Shown here one piece after another: positions 1 through 5,081 of a stretch of DNA of 5,081 bases (position 1 is the stretch's first letter; each line of letters opens with the position of its first letter). Source of the stretch: an uncultured Ruminococcus sp. (GTDB taxonomy: Bacteria > Bacillota > Clostridia > Oscillospirales > Ruminococcaceae); assembly GCA_947175975.1 (NCBI GenBank), contig CAMWOX010000133.1, positions 1 to 5,081 on the forward strand, read 5' to 3'. The translations under genes were made by a program, and so were the position numbers. Under the pieces are notes generated by a model. The model searched no databases, had not been told where the DNA came from, and saw nothing but the letters and a program-made list of their open reading frames with translations.

Positions 1-2
1 AT

Positions 3-701
3 GTAATGGTATATCAGAGAAAAGATTATCCTGATCTTGTAAGTTACAACCAATTTATAGAAATTATGAAATTTGCACTTGTCCCGCTTATATTATACAC
101 TATAAAGGCACGTTTTGACAAATGTTCGGGAATATCTTTTGTTGACTCCACACCTTTGAAAGTATGTGATAATCACAGAATACATAATCATTGTGTTTTT
201 AGCGAATAGGAAAAAAAAGGTAAAAGTTCCATGGAATGGTTCTATGGTTTCAAACTGCATCTGATTATCAACGATGAAAGGGAGATTCTATCTTTCTTCT
301 TTACTTCGGGCAATGTAGATGACAGAAATGAAGCTGTGATGGATTCATTGACGAAAGAAATATTCGGAAAATTGTTTGCTGACAGAGGCTATATTTCTCA
401 GAAACTGTTTGAAAAACTTCTGAAAAAAGATATTACACTTGTCACCAAAGCAAAGAAAAATAGGAAAAACAAGCTGACAGATTTATATGACAGGATTATG
501 CTCCGTAAACGTGCTGTAATCGAATCAGTAAATGACTTTCTTAAGAATATCTGTGAGATAGAACATTCCCGTCATCGCAGTGTAATCAATTTTCTTGTCA
601 ATCTGGTTTCTGCTTTGGCTGCTTACTCATTTCTTCCTAAAAAGCCCTCTGTCTGTTCTGATTCTAATATGCAGGAGGGATTTTTATGCCTGCTTGACTG
701 A
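3..701 (+). pseudogene. IS982-family transposase, 5'-partial and interrupted by an in-frame TAG
   Basis: This is a DDE transposase that would cut and join the ends of its own insertion sequence. Two open segments, 6-206 and 210-701, lie in the same frame and are separated only by a TAG at 207-209. The protein similarity to IS982 transposases continues on both sides without a shift: the motif FVDSTPLKVC lies before the stop, and GKSSM, WFYGFKLHL, GNVDDRN, IEHSRHRS and PKKPS lie after it. The DDE triad is visible as Asp in FVDST (144-146), Asp in FADRGYIS (381-383) and Glu in RAVIESV (522-524). About 230 codons are present. The family is usually near 300 residues, so some 60-70 N-terminal residues are missing at the window edge, and the ATG at position 6 is internal rather than the real start. 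The stop falls where relatives usually carry Leu, Ile or Val, which fits one base change such as TTG to TAG. A second change, Gly to Glu, precedes WFYG. An A8 run (211-218) follows the stop, but no frameshift is needed to explain the break. Confidence 0.88.
639..685 (+). terminator. possible bidirectional terminator hairpin at the transposase 3' end
   Basis: The arm CCCTCTG (645-651) pairs with CAGGAGGG (672-679), leaving one bulged G. After one mismatch the stem extends as A5 (639-643) against T5 (681-685). The T run follows the stem on the + strand, and on the - strand the complement of A5 gives a T run too, so the element could stop transcription from both sides. The loop is long, about 18 bases, which weakens the call. 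It overlaps the last codons of the transposase, just after the conserved PKKPS end, so the final 15 or so residues may be a non-conserved tail. Confidence 0.4.
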
Positions 702-708
702 TTTTTTC

Positions 709-724
709 TGTCGAACTCACGTTT
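709..724 (+). repeat. candidate right terminal end of the IS982-type element
   Basis: The sequence TCGAACTCACGTTT lies 9 bases after the transposase stop codon. IS982-family elements end shortly after the transposase gene, and this motif resembles their ends as I recall them, without verification. The matching inverted copy, beginning AAACGTGAGTTC, would be expected upstream of the window and is not available. The bases from 725 to 840 contain no gene I can support and no convincing terminator for the convergent methyltransferase gene. Confidence 0.25.
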
Positions 725-840
725 GATATATTCCCCCTGCACTTCTTTACACTCATGTGTATTTCTTCCGATCTGTAAATTACCTCTGAACACCGCCGTT
801 CAAAAATCACATATCAAAAAATTACGCAATATCTTCATTT

Positions 841-2193
841 TTATTTTTCTCTGGACATTGAGAGTATCACCTCGCAGTGCGAAGTACGAGCAAAAAGATC
901 AACGGCTCTGGCTTTTTTTACATGGTAGCCATACTCTGAAAAGAGAGATGCATCTCTGGCACAGGTTGCGGCATTACAGGAAATCAGAATAATTTTATCC
1001 GGCTGCATGTCACCAATTGCCTGGACAGTAACAGAGTCACAACCTTTTCTGGGAGGGTCAAGAATCACAACATCCGGACGCAAATTTTGTTCTGCTAATT
1101 TCTGTACAATCATACCAGCATCACCGCAATAGAACTCTGCATTTGTGATCTGGTTGCGCTTTGCATTTTCCCTGGCATTTTCTATTGCCTGGGGAATGAC
1201 TTCCACACCGATTAATTTTTTCACACTACTTGCCATAGAAAGTCCGATTGTACCAGCTCCGCAATATAAATCCAATAGAATCTCATTTCCTTGAAAATCA
1301 GCATATTGTTTTGCAATCGCATAAAGCCTTTCTGCCTGTGCCGTATTCACCTGATAAAATGATTGAGGAGAAATCTTAATTTGATTACCACACATGGTAT
1401 CTGTAATAAAATTCTGCCTTGCAAGAACTTCTACAGTCTTTCCCATAATCACATTTGTTTTTGCAGGATTGACAGATTCACAGATACTCATCACTTCTGG
1501 GAATTTTTCTTTCAAATCCGGGAGAAAATTCAACTTTTTCCGGATAGAAACTCTGGTCACAAAACAAAGCATGATCTCCCCGGAATGATAGCCTTTTCGC
1601 AGATAAATATGCCGGAGTTCTCCCGTATGGGATTGTTCATCATAAGCAGAAACATGAGCTTTCTGTAATACTGGAAGCAAATAGTCCAATATCTTCTGAA
1701 ATATTTCCGGATGCAGAGTACATCCCGTATAAGGAATCACCCTGTGACTGTGTTTTGCATAAAAACCACATACTAGCTTATCATTCTGCATGGCAACAGG
1801 ATACTGTGCTTTATTCCGGTAGCAGGATATTTCCTGACTGCCGAGGATGGATTCCCACTCAGGGTATAATTTTCCAATCCTGGAAAAAGCATCCTGTACA
1901 AATCCGGATTTATAGTTTAATTCTGTCGGATAATCCACATGACGGAATACACACCCGCCACACTGCCGGAATACAGGACAATCCGGATTGACACGACCAG
2001 CTCCGGGGGTCAATAATTCCTGAATGATACCAAATGCGTAATTTTTCAATACTTTGACAATTTTGATTTTCAACTGATCACCGACAGCGGTCATAGGAAC
2101 AAAAACTGCCATGCCATCAACACGGCAAACGCCGTTTCCCTCTGCGGTCATACCTGTAATCTCTGTCTGGTAGATTTCATTTTTTTTCAGCAT
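841..2193 (-). CDS. rlmD: 23S rRNA (uracil-C5)-methyltransferase, RlmD/RumA family with 4Fe-4S site
   Basis: The product is a cytosolic S-adenosylmethionine-dependent enzyme that makes 5-methyluridine in 23S rRNA. Family members act at U1939, and some Firmicute homologs (RlmCD) modify both U747 and U1939; the sequence cannot decide which applies here. The 450 residues match the usual family length. An N-terminal TRAM-like domain spans about 1-65. The iron-sulfur cysteines are C72, C78, C81 (QCGGC) and C158, with spacing like RumA. The SAM motif DLYCGAGTIGL is at 308-318, DPPRKG at 379-384, the catalytic Cys is C406 in SCNAAT, and the likely general base is E441 in HCEVI. The usual motif is SCNPAT, so Ala replaces Pro after the catalytic Cys-Asn. 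The ATG at 2193 has AGGAGAGG about 13 bases upstream and gives a full TRAM domain. It lies 23 bases after hemZ and is probably cotranscribed with it. Confidence 0.93.
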   Translation of the reverse strand: MLKKNEIYQTEITGMTAEGNGVCRVDGMAVFVPMTAVGDQLKIKIVKVLKNYAFGIIQELLTPGAGRVNPDCPVFRQCGGCVFRHVDYPTELNYKSGFVQDAFSRIGKLYPEWESILGSQEISCYRNKAQYPVAMQNDKLVCGFYAKHSHRVIPYTGCTLHPEIFQKILDYLLPVLQKAHVSAYDEQSHTGELRHIYLRKGYHSGEIMLCFVTRVSIRKKLNFLPDLKEKFPEVMSICESVNPAKTNVIMGKTVEVLARQNFITDTMCGNQIKISPQSFYQVNTAQAERLYAIAKQYADFQGNEILLDLYCGAGTIGLSMASSVKKLIGVEVIPQAIENARENAKRNQITNAEFYCGDAGMIVQKLAEQNLRPDVVILDPPRKGCDSVTVQAIGDMQPDKIILISCNAATCARDASLFSEYGYHVKKARAVDLFARTSHCEVILSMSREK

Positions 2194-2206
2194 ATTTCAG
2201 AATTTT

Positions 2207-2214
2207 CCTCTCCT
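2207..2214 (-). promoter_or_regulatory. ribosome binding site of the rRNA methyltransferase gene
   Basis: On the - strand this reads AGGAGAGG, 13 bases before the ATG at 2193 and just after the hemZ stop codon. The spacing is somewhat long, but there is no better-placed start codon that keeps the N-terminal TRAM-like domain. The 23-base gap between hemZ and this gene has no room for a separate promoter and terminator. Confidence 0.6.
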
Positions 2215-2216
2215 GC

Positions 2217-3713
2217 TTATCTTATTTTTTCCAGCTCTGTCATAATCTGTTGTTTTTTCTGCATGAGCTTTTCAAAATCATGAATATATTCATAGGGAAA
2301 TTTATAATTCATGACTCTAGTAATATTTCCATCCGGAAAGACAATTTTATTGGACGCACCACAGCCAGCTCCAAGAATAGTCTGTGTTTCATCCATAATC
2401 AGAATATTATACAAATTTTCTTTTCCGGGCTTTGCATAACCGACATTTTCAAGATTGCCGATAGTATTTTTTTGCCTGTATAAATAATAAGGTCTGTATT
2501 GATGTTCCGGGAGAATCTGAGAAGAAAGACGGGTCATATCTTCGATTTCAGAAATCCTGGAATCTGATATATTACCTGGAACATGATATAAATCTGCAGA
2601 ACGTTTCAATGTCAACGCATGAACAGTAATGCTATCAGGATCTAATGCAATTATTTTTGCAAGCGTATCAGCAAATCCAGCATAATCATCTGATGGCAAT
2701 CCAGCGATTAGATCCATGTTAATATCCGTGAAGCCAATGTCTCTGGCTAATAAAAATGCATCCATCACCTGCTGTGCCGTATGACAGCGACCGATCGTTC
2801 GCAGAACAGAATCCTGCATTGTCTGCGGATTAATAGAAATCCTGGTAGCATGCATAGCATGAATGACTTGTAATTTTTCTTCCGTGATCGTATCCGCACG
2901 ACCGGCTTCCACAGTATATTCCCTAATATTCCCTAAATCTATGGAATCCTGCACAGCCTGCATCACCTGTACAAGTTGCTGTGCAGAAATTGCCGTTGGC
3001 GTACCGCCTCCAATATAGACAGACTGAACGGATAAATCAAATTCCTGGATGATTTTACCGAGAATTGCAATTTCCTCACAAAGTTTCTGAATATATTCTG
3101 GTATTAGCTTTCTGGCAGTTTCTGTGCTGATGGAATGCGATACAAACGAACAATAACTGCATCTTGTCGGACAGAACGGAATGGAAATATACAATCCGAT
3201 TTGTTTTGGATCATGCGTCAGAATCGGCTGCTGTACCAAAGCTGTATCCAGTGCAAGTTTGATCTTCTCATCAGAGATAAAATATTGCTTCTGGAGATTT
3301 TTGCAAGCCTGCTCTGGTGTAAAATTCTTCGCAAGTTCCTGCAAAACTTTCCGGACAGGTCGAATACCCGTGAGCATCCCCCACGGAGGCTGATAGCCTG
3401 TTATTTCCTGCAAACAGGCATATAATAACGCACACAGGGAGTATTCCAGTAATTCCTGACTAGAATCTCCCGAAATTTCTCTGGTTTCTTGTTTTTTCTG
3501 ATTATGATATGAAATAGTTACATGCAGAATTTTAATCTGATTTCTAGAATCAAGAATTTCTGTTTCAATATAATTCTGGCAGTTTTCTGGGATTATCCCA
3601 TCTTCACAGAGACGAAAACGAGTTTCTGGAATAAAAATCTTAGCAACTGCCTGGACTTCATAAAAGAAACGATGTCCCCGGAAAACTAACGCATACATAG
3701 AATTTTCTTTCAT
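2217..3713 (-). CDS. hemZ: HemZ, radical-SAM coproporphyrinogen III dehydrogenase-like protein
   Basis: The family is annotated as oxygen-independent coproporphyrinogen III dehydrogenase, which oxidatively decarboxylates coproporphyrinogen III to protoporphyrinogen IX during anaerobic haem synthesis in the cytosol. Direct proof for HemZ is thinner than for HemN, and related HemW proteins act as haem chaperones. The 498 residues fit HemZ. An N-terminal domain of about 165 residues carries WGMLTGIRP (111-119), a HemZ hallmark. The radical-SAM core starts at LYISIPFC and has the CxxxCxxC cluster ligands C181, C185 and C188. Further motifs are GGGTPT (235-240), the EAGR segment (269-272), RISINPQTM (291-299) and INMDLIAGLP (331-340). 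The C-terminal signature runs from YYLYRQKN (409-416) through ENVGYAKPG to GAGCGASNK (448-456). HemN has a further Cys two places after the cluster, where this protein has Phe (CSYCSF), as is usual in HemZ. The ATG at 3713 overlaps the upstream TGA as ATGA, which points to coupled translation. Confidence 0.93.
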   Translation of the reverse strand: MKENSMYALVFRGHRFFYEVQAVAKIFIPETRFRLCEDGIIPENCQNYIETEILDSRNQIKILHVTISYHNQKKQETREISGDSSQELLEYSLCALLYACLQEITGYQPPWGMLTGIRPVRKVLQELAKNFTPEQACKNLQKQYFISDEKIKLALDTALVQQPILTHDPKQIGLYISIPFCPTRCSYCSFVSHSISTETARKLIPEYIQKLCEEIAILGKIIQEFDLSVQSVYIGGGTPTAISAQQLVQVMQAVQDSIDLGNIREYTVEAGRADTITEEKLQVIHAMHATRISINPQTMQDSVLRTIGRCHTAQQVMDAFLLARDIGFTDINMDLIAGLPSDDYAGFADTLAKIIALDPDSITVHALTLKRSADLYHVPGNISDSRISEIEDMTRLSSQILPEHQYRPYYLYRQKNTIGNLENVGYAKPGKENLYNILIMDETQTILGAGCGASNKIVFPDGNITRVMNYKFPYEYIHDFEKLMQKKQQIMTELEKIR

Positions 3714-4333
3714 ATAAAGTCCCTCAAATATGGATTCTGCTTTTTTTCAATTGCAAGCGTAGAAGAGTAAAAATGTCCGGGATAGAGTTCATAGTCTTGT
3801 GCAAGACGAGCAATTTTTTGGAGAGATTTTTTCATATCAGAAACATTTCCGCCAAGATCTGTTCGCCCAATACTGCCTTTGAAGATCGTATCACCGCAAA
3901 ACATTTGATTGCCAATAATATAGCAAACACTTCCTGATGTATGCCCCGGAGTATGCATCACTTGAATTTCAAGATTACCAATTTCTAATATATCGCCGGC
4001 TTGTGCTACTTGATATTTCTGCACAGGCTGATAGATTTCACTTGACAATTGATAAGCAAGATTTGCTTTTCCACTTTCAAGCATAATCGCATCTTTTTCA
4101 TGAATATAAACTTCTGCACCTGTTGCTTGTCTAACAGATTCTACACCTGCTACATGGTCATAATGCCCATGTGTTAATAAAATTGCTTTTAAATTTAAAT
4201 TCTCTGTTTTTAAAATATTTAGTACTTTTTGTGGTGTACCCCCAATATCAATTGCAACAACTTGGTTATTACCACAGTCTAATATATAGCAATTTGTACC
4301 TAATTCCCCTAATACAAGTGTTATCATTTCCAT
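3710..4333 (-). CDS. metallo-beta-lactamase-fold hydrolase, glyoxalase II-like (YqgX/YcbL type)
   Basis: This is a cytosolic metal-dependent hydrolase resembling hydroxyacylglutathione hydrolase. Family members split thioesters such as acylated low-molecular-weight thiols, but the substrate here cannot be read from sequence. I choose the ATG at 4331-4333 (207 residues). The longer frame opens with a GTG at 4343-4345 that sits inside the ribosome binding site AAAAGGTG, itself 9 bases before this ATG. From this start the family opening (LVLGELGTNCYIL) is at once complete. Metal ligands are H55, H57, D59 and H60 in THGHYDH, H131 in TPGHTSG, D148 in CGDT and H187 in YPGH. FKGSIGRTDL and EKKQNPYL are further family motifs. 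The usual GP after the last PGH is replaced by FYS, although the ligand His remains. The gene lies 29 bases after the GNAT gene and overlaps hemZ by 4 bases. Base composition falls from about 40% GC in the 3' part to about 31% in the 5' part. Confidence 0.88.
   Translation of the reverse strand: MEMITLVLGELGTNCYILDCGNNQVVAIDIGGTPQKVLNILKTENLNLKAILLTHGHYDHVAGVESVRQATGAEVYIHEKDAIMLESGKANLAYQLSSEIYQPVQKYQVAQAGDILEIGNLEIQVMHTPGHTSGSVCYIIGNQMFCGDTIFKGSIGRTDLGGNVSDMKKSLQKIARLAQDYELYPGHFYSSTLAIEKKQNPYLRDFI
3721..3725 (-). promoter_or_regulatory. ribosome binding site of hemZ inside the upstream gene
   Basis: On the - strand this reads GAGGG, 7 bases before the hemZ ATG (3713), and lies within the last codons of the metallo-beta-lactamase-fold gene. 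Together with the ATGA stop/start overlap it supports hemZ starting at 3713 and translation coupled to the upstream gene. Confidence 0.65.
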
Positions 4334-4342
4334 AAAAAACAG

Positions 4343-4350
4343 CACCTTTT
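4343..4350 (-). promoter_or_regulatory. ribosome binding site that fixes the start of the hydrolase gene
   Basis: On the - strand this reads AAAAGGTG, 9 bases upstream of the ATG at 4333. It contains the GTG (4345-4343) that would open the longest reading frame, so that GTG is unlikely to be the real start. A second ATG at 4327 is 15 bases away and less well spaced. Confidence 0.65.
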
Positions 4351-4362
4351 CTAAATTTTAAT

Positions 4363-4821
4363 TTATTTTAATTTTATCATAACATCATAACATAAAAAAT
4401 CATTGTTTTTTGTTCTAATGCTATGATATGCAATTTCTTTATAGCCTTTTTTTAAATAAATTCCTTTTGCAGACAACGAAGCATCAATTTGAATTTCAGC
4501 ATAATCATCAAAAATAATTTTTTCAGCATAATTAAGCATTTCACTTCCATAGCCATTGCCCTGATAATCAGGCAACACAAACAAACGGCTTATTTCATTT
4601 GCTTTTATTGTAACTGTTCCAACAATATTTTGTTCAGAATCAAAACACAAAAAAACTTGATTTAATTTGATATCATTTATTATATTACTCTCATTATGGT
4701 GTGCAAGAAAAAAATCTACTGCTCCCTTAGGATAGTAATGCGGATAGACATCAGAAATTGTGAGAGCAACAATTCTTTTAATCATATCTAAATCTGATAA
4801 ACTCGCTTTTCTAATACTCAT
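4363..4821 (-). CDS. GNAT-family N-acetyltransferase
   Basis: The protein should move an acetyl group from acetyl-CoA to an amine of an unknown substrate in the cytosol. It has 152 residues, a normal size for a single-domain GNAT. An N-terminal MSIRKASLSDLDMI opening (1-14) is typical of the fold. The acetyl-CoA motif A is clear: strand 4 (ISRLFVLPDY, 77-86) leads into the pyrophosphate loop QGNGYG (87-92) and the following helix. Motif B is represented by IYLKKGYKEI (121-130). The ATG at 4821 has AAAAGGAG 12 bases upstream. The gene follows the terminator of the YerC-like gene and precedes the hydrolase gene by 29 bases, so it is probably the first gene of the four-gene unit. It is markedly AT-rich, about 28% GC against 42-44% in samples of hemZ and the methyltransferase gene, which suggests later acquisition. 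I cannot assign a substrate. Confidence 0.88.
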   Translation of the reverse strand: MSIRKASLSDLDMIKRIVALTISDVYPHYYPKGAVDFFLAHHNESNIINDIKLNQVFLCFDSEQNIVGTVTIKANEISRLFVLPDYQGNGYGSEMLNYAEKIIFDDYAEIQIDASLSAKGIYLKKGYKEIAYHSIRTKNNDFLCYDVMIKLK

Positions 4822-4833
4822 TGCTTTTATTAA

Positions 4834-4841
4834 CTCCTTTT
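4834..4841 (-). promoter_or_regulatory. ribosome binding site of the GNAT gene
   Basis: On the - strand this reads AAAAGGAG and stands 12 bases before the ATG at 4821. It is a strong match to the 16S rRNA anti-Shine-Dalgarno sequence, and no competing in-frame start lies nearby. Confidence 0.7.
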
Positions 4842-4848
4842 CTATGTC

Positions 4849-4877
4849 ATCTTAGAAAAATCCCTCTTCTTGTACAA
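4849..4877 (-). promoter_or_regulatory. candidate sigma-A-type promoter for the GNAT-led unit, overlapping a terminator
   Basis: On the - strand a -35-like TTGTAC (4877-4872) is followed after exactly 17 bases by a -10-like TAAGAT (4854-4849). The -35 matches the consensus at 3 of 6 positions and the -10 at 4 of 6, so the match is modest but the spacing is ideal. Transcription would begin near 4841-4843, right at or just before the GNAT ribosome binding site, giving a very short leader. The -35 lies in the 3' arm of the upstream gene's terminator and the U tract falls within the spacer. Confidence 0.3.
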
Positions 4878-4898
4878 TATACCATGTACAAGAGAGGG
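4855..4898 (-). terminator. rho-independent terminator of the YerC/YecD-like gene
   Basis: On the - strand the arm CCCTCTCTTGTACA (4898-4885) pairs with TGTACAAGAAGAGGG (4876-4862), giving 14 pairs with a single bulged A. The loop has 8 bases. The stem is followed by ATTTTTCT (4861-4854), a short U tract. It begins 14 bases after the stop codon of the upstream gene, the expected place for an intrinsic terminator, and separates that gene from the GNAT gene. The weak A tract on the other side makes it mainly a - strand terminator. Confidence 0.85.
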
Positions 4899-4912
4899 TG
4901 TACGAAACAAAA

Positions 4913-5081
4913 TTATTCTGCATCTGATTCCGCACCAGGATTCACTCTCTGTACTGGTGTCAATTTTTCCTGTTCTTGCAACCGGGAAAAGACAATCTCA
5001 TAGCCATCGCCCGGTGAACGATTCACCCGGCTGATCGTTGCTGTACTTGCACCAGTTGCATTCACAATATCATTATAAACA
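4913..5081 (-). CDS. YerC/YecD-family TrpR-like DNA-binding protein, C-terminal part (5' end outside window)
   Basis: The last 55 codons of a gene enter from the right edge and stop at TAA (4915-4913). The visible protein contains VYNDIVNATGASTATISRVN, which matches the helix-turn-helix of the YerC/YecD group of TrpR-related proteins (ASTATISRV is diagnostic), followed by DGYEIVFSRL, the conserved C-terminal helix. Such proteins are small, about 90-105 residues, so roughly half is present. They bind DNA as presumed transcription regulators; targets are poorly known. Two oddities stand out. The loop between the two motifs reads NRSPGDGY where relatives usually have about three more residues (NRSLNYGNDGY type). 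The protein also carries a polar tail of about 20 residues (from QEQEK to the end) that looks non-conserved. A strong terminator follows 14 bases after the stop, so the gene ends its own transcript. Confidence 0.85.
   Translation of the reverse strand, partial: VYNDIVNATGASTATISRVNRSPGDGYEIVFSRLQEQEKLTPVQRVNPGAESDAE
5009..5031. repeat. near-perfect inverted repeat inside the YerC-like coding sequence
   Basis: GGTGAA (5013-5018) and TTCACC (5022-5027) are exact inverted copies around a 3-base centre. Beyond one C-C mismatch on each side, three further pairs (GCC at 5009-5011 with GGC at 5029-5031) extend the stem to nine pairs. It lies exactly over the codons for the shortened loop NRSPGDG. 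It could be a small hairpin, or a scar of a deletion. No function can be assigned. Confidence 0.5.

Larger units (their letters stand above)
1..724 (+). mobile_element. IS982-family insertion sequence, 3' portion (left end outside window)
   Basis: Nearly all of this stretch is a transposase reading frame of the IS982 type, so it is the right-hand part of an insertion sequence. The left terminal repeat and the transposase N-terminus lie upstream of the window. The right boundary is not certain. I place it near 724 because the motif GAACTCACGTTT (713-724) lies shortly after the transposase stop and, from memory only, resembles ends of other IS982-type elements. No matching left repeat can be checked here. 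The element points toward the convergent rRNA methyltransferase gene and does not appear to interrupt any gene on its right side. Because the transposase has an in-frame stop, the copy is probably not autonomous. Confidence 0.75.

Noticed and set aside
201..218. Programmed frameshift at the A8 run in the transposase
   Set aside because: Both halves of the transposase are in the same frame, so a shift would break rather than restore the protein; IS982 transposases are normally made from one frame.
788..801. Short palindrome GAACACCGCCGTTC as a terminator for the methyltransferase gene
   Set aside because: The stem has only four to five pairs, and no T run follows it on the - strand.
723..992. 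+ strand open frame of 89 codons after the IS
   Set aside because: It runs mostly antisense into the well supported methyltransferase gene, has no recognisable motif and no convincing ribosome binding site.
1363..1991. Three + strand open frames within the methyltransferase gene
   Set aside because: They are antisense shadows of a gene whose motifs and full length are secure.
2250..3425. Three + strand open frames within hemZ
   Set aside because: They lie antisense to the radical-SAM gene, and their composition reflects the opposite strand rather than a protein family.
4822..4912. Riboswitch or T-box leader before the GNAT gene
   Set aside because: The only structure is a simple terminator stem next to the end of the upstream gene; no aptamer-like conserved segments or alternative stems are visible.
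4821..5003. + strand open frame of 60 codons at the right end
   Set aside because: It crosses the terminator hairpin and is antisense to the YerC-like gene; no motif or start signal supports it.

Overview
This 5,081-base window looks like chromosomal DNA of a low-to-mid-GC Firmicute, most likely a clostridium of the Lachnospiraceae type. The basis is the gene set (a HemZ-type radical-SAM protein, a YerC/YecD TrpR-like regulator and an iron-sulfur RlmD/RumA-type rRNA methyltransferase), the AGGAG-type ribosome binding sites and a GC content near 40%. The taxonomic placement is inference.

Layout: positions 1 to about 724 hold the 3' part of an IS982-family insertion sequence on the + strand. 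Its transposase keeps all three DDE residues but is broken by one in-frame TAG at 207-209, and its 5' end lies beyond the window. A hairpin at 639-685 may terminate transcription from both sides. About 115 bases without a gene follow, and all remaining genes read on the - strand, converging on the IS.

The - strand genes, in transcription order, are: the 3' end of a YerC/YecD-family TrpR-like regulator (5081 to 4913) with a strong rho-independent terminator just behind it; a GNAT acetyltransferase (4821-4363); a metallo-beta-lactamase-fold hydrolase of the glyoxalase II-like group (start corrected to 4333, stop 3710); hemZ (3713-2217, overlapping the hydrolase by ATGA); and an RlmD/RumA-type 23S rRNA uracil-C5 methyltransferase (2193-841). 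Gaps are 29 bases, a 4-base overlap and 23 bases, so the last four genes probably form one transcription unit. They share no single pathway: the unit combines a small-molecule acetyltransferase, a probable thioester hydrolase, a radical-SAM enzyme linked to anaerobic haem synthesis, and an rRNA modification enzyme.

I found no CRISPR array, RNA gene, phage module or clearly new system. The points most worth a second look are the AT-rich block (about 28% GC) covering the GNAT gene and the 5' part of the hydrolase gene, the apparent three-residue loss beside a near-palindrome in the YerC-like protein, a possible promoter embedded in that gene's terminator, and the single nonsense codon in an otherwise well preserved transposase.
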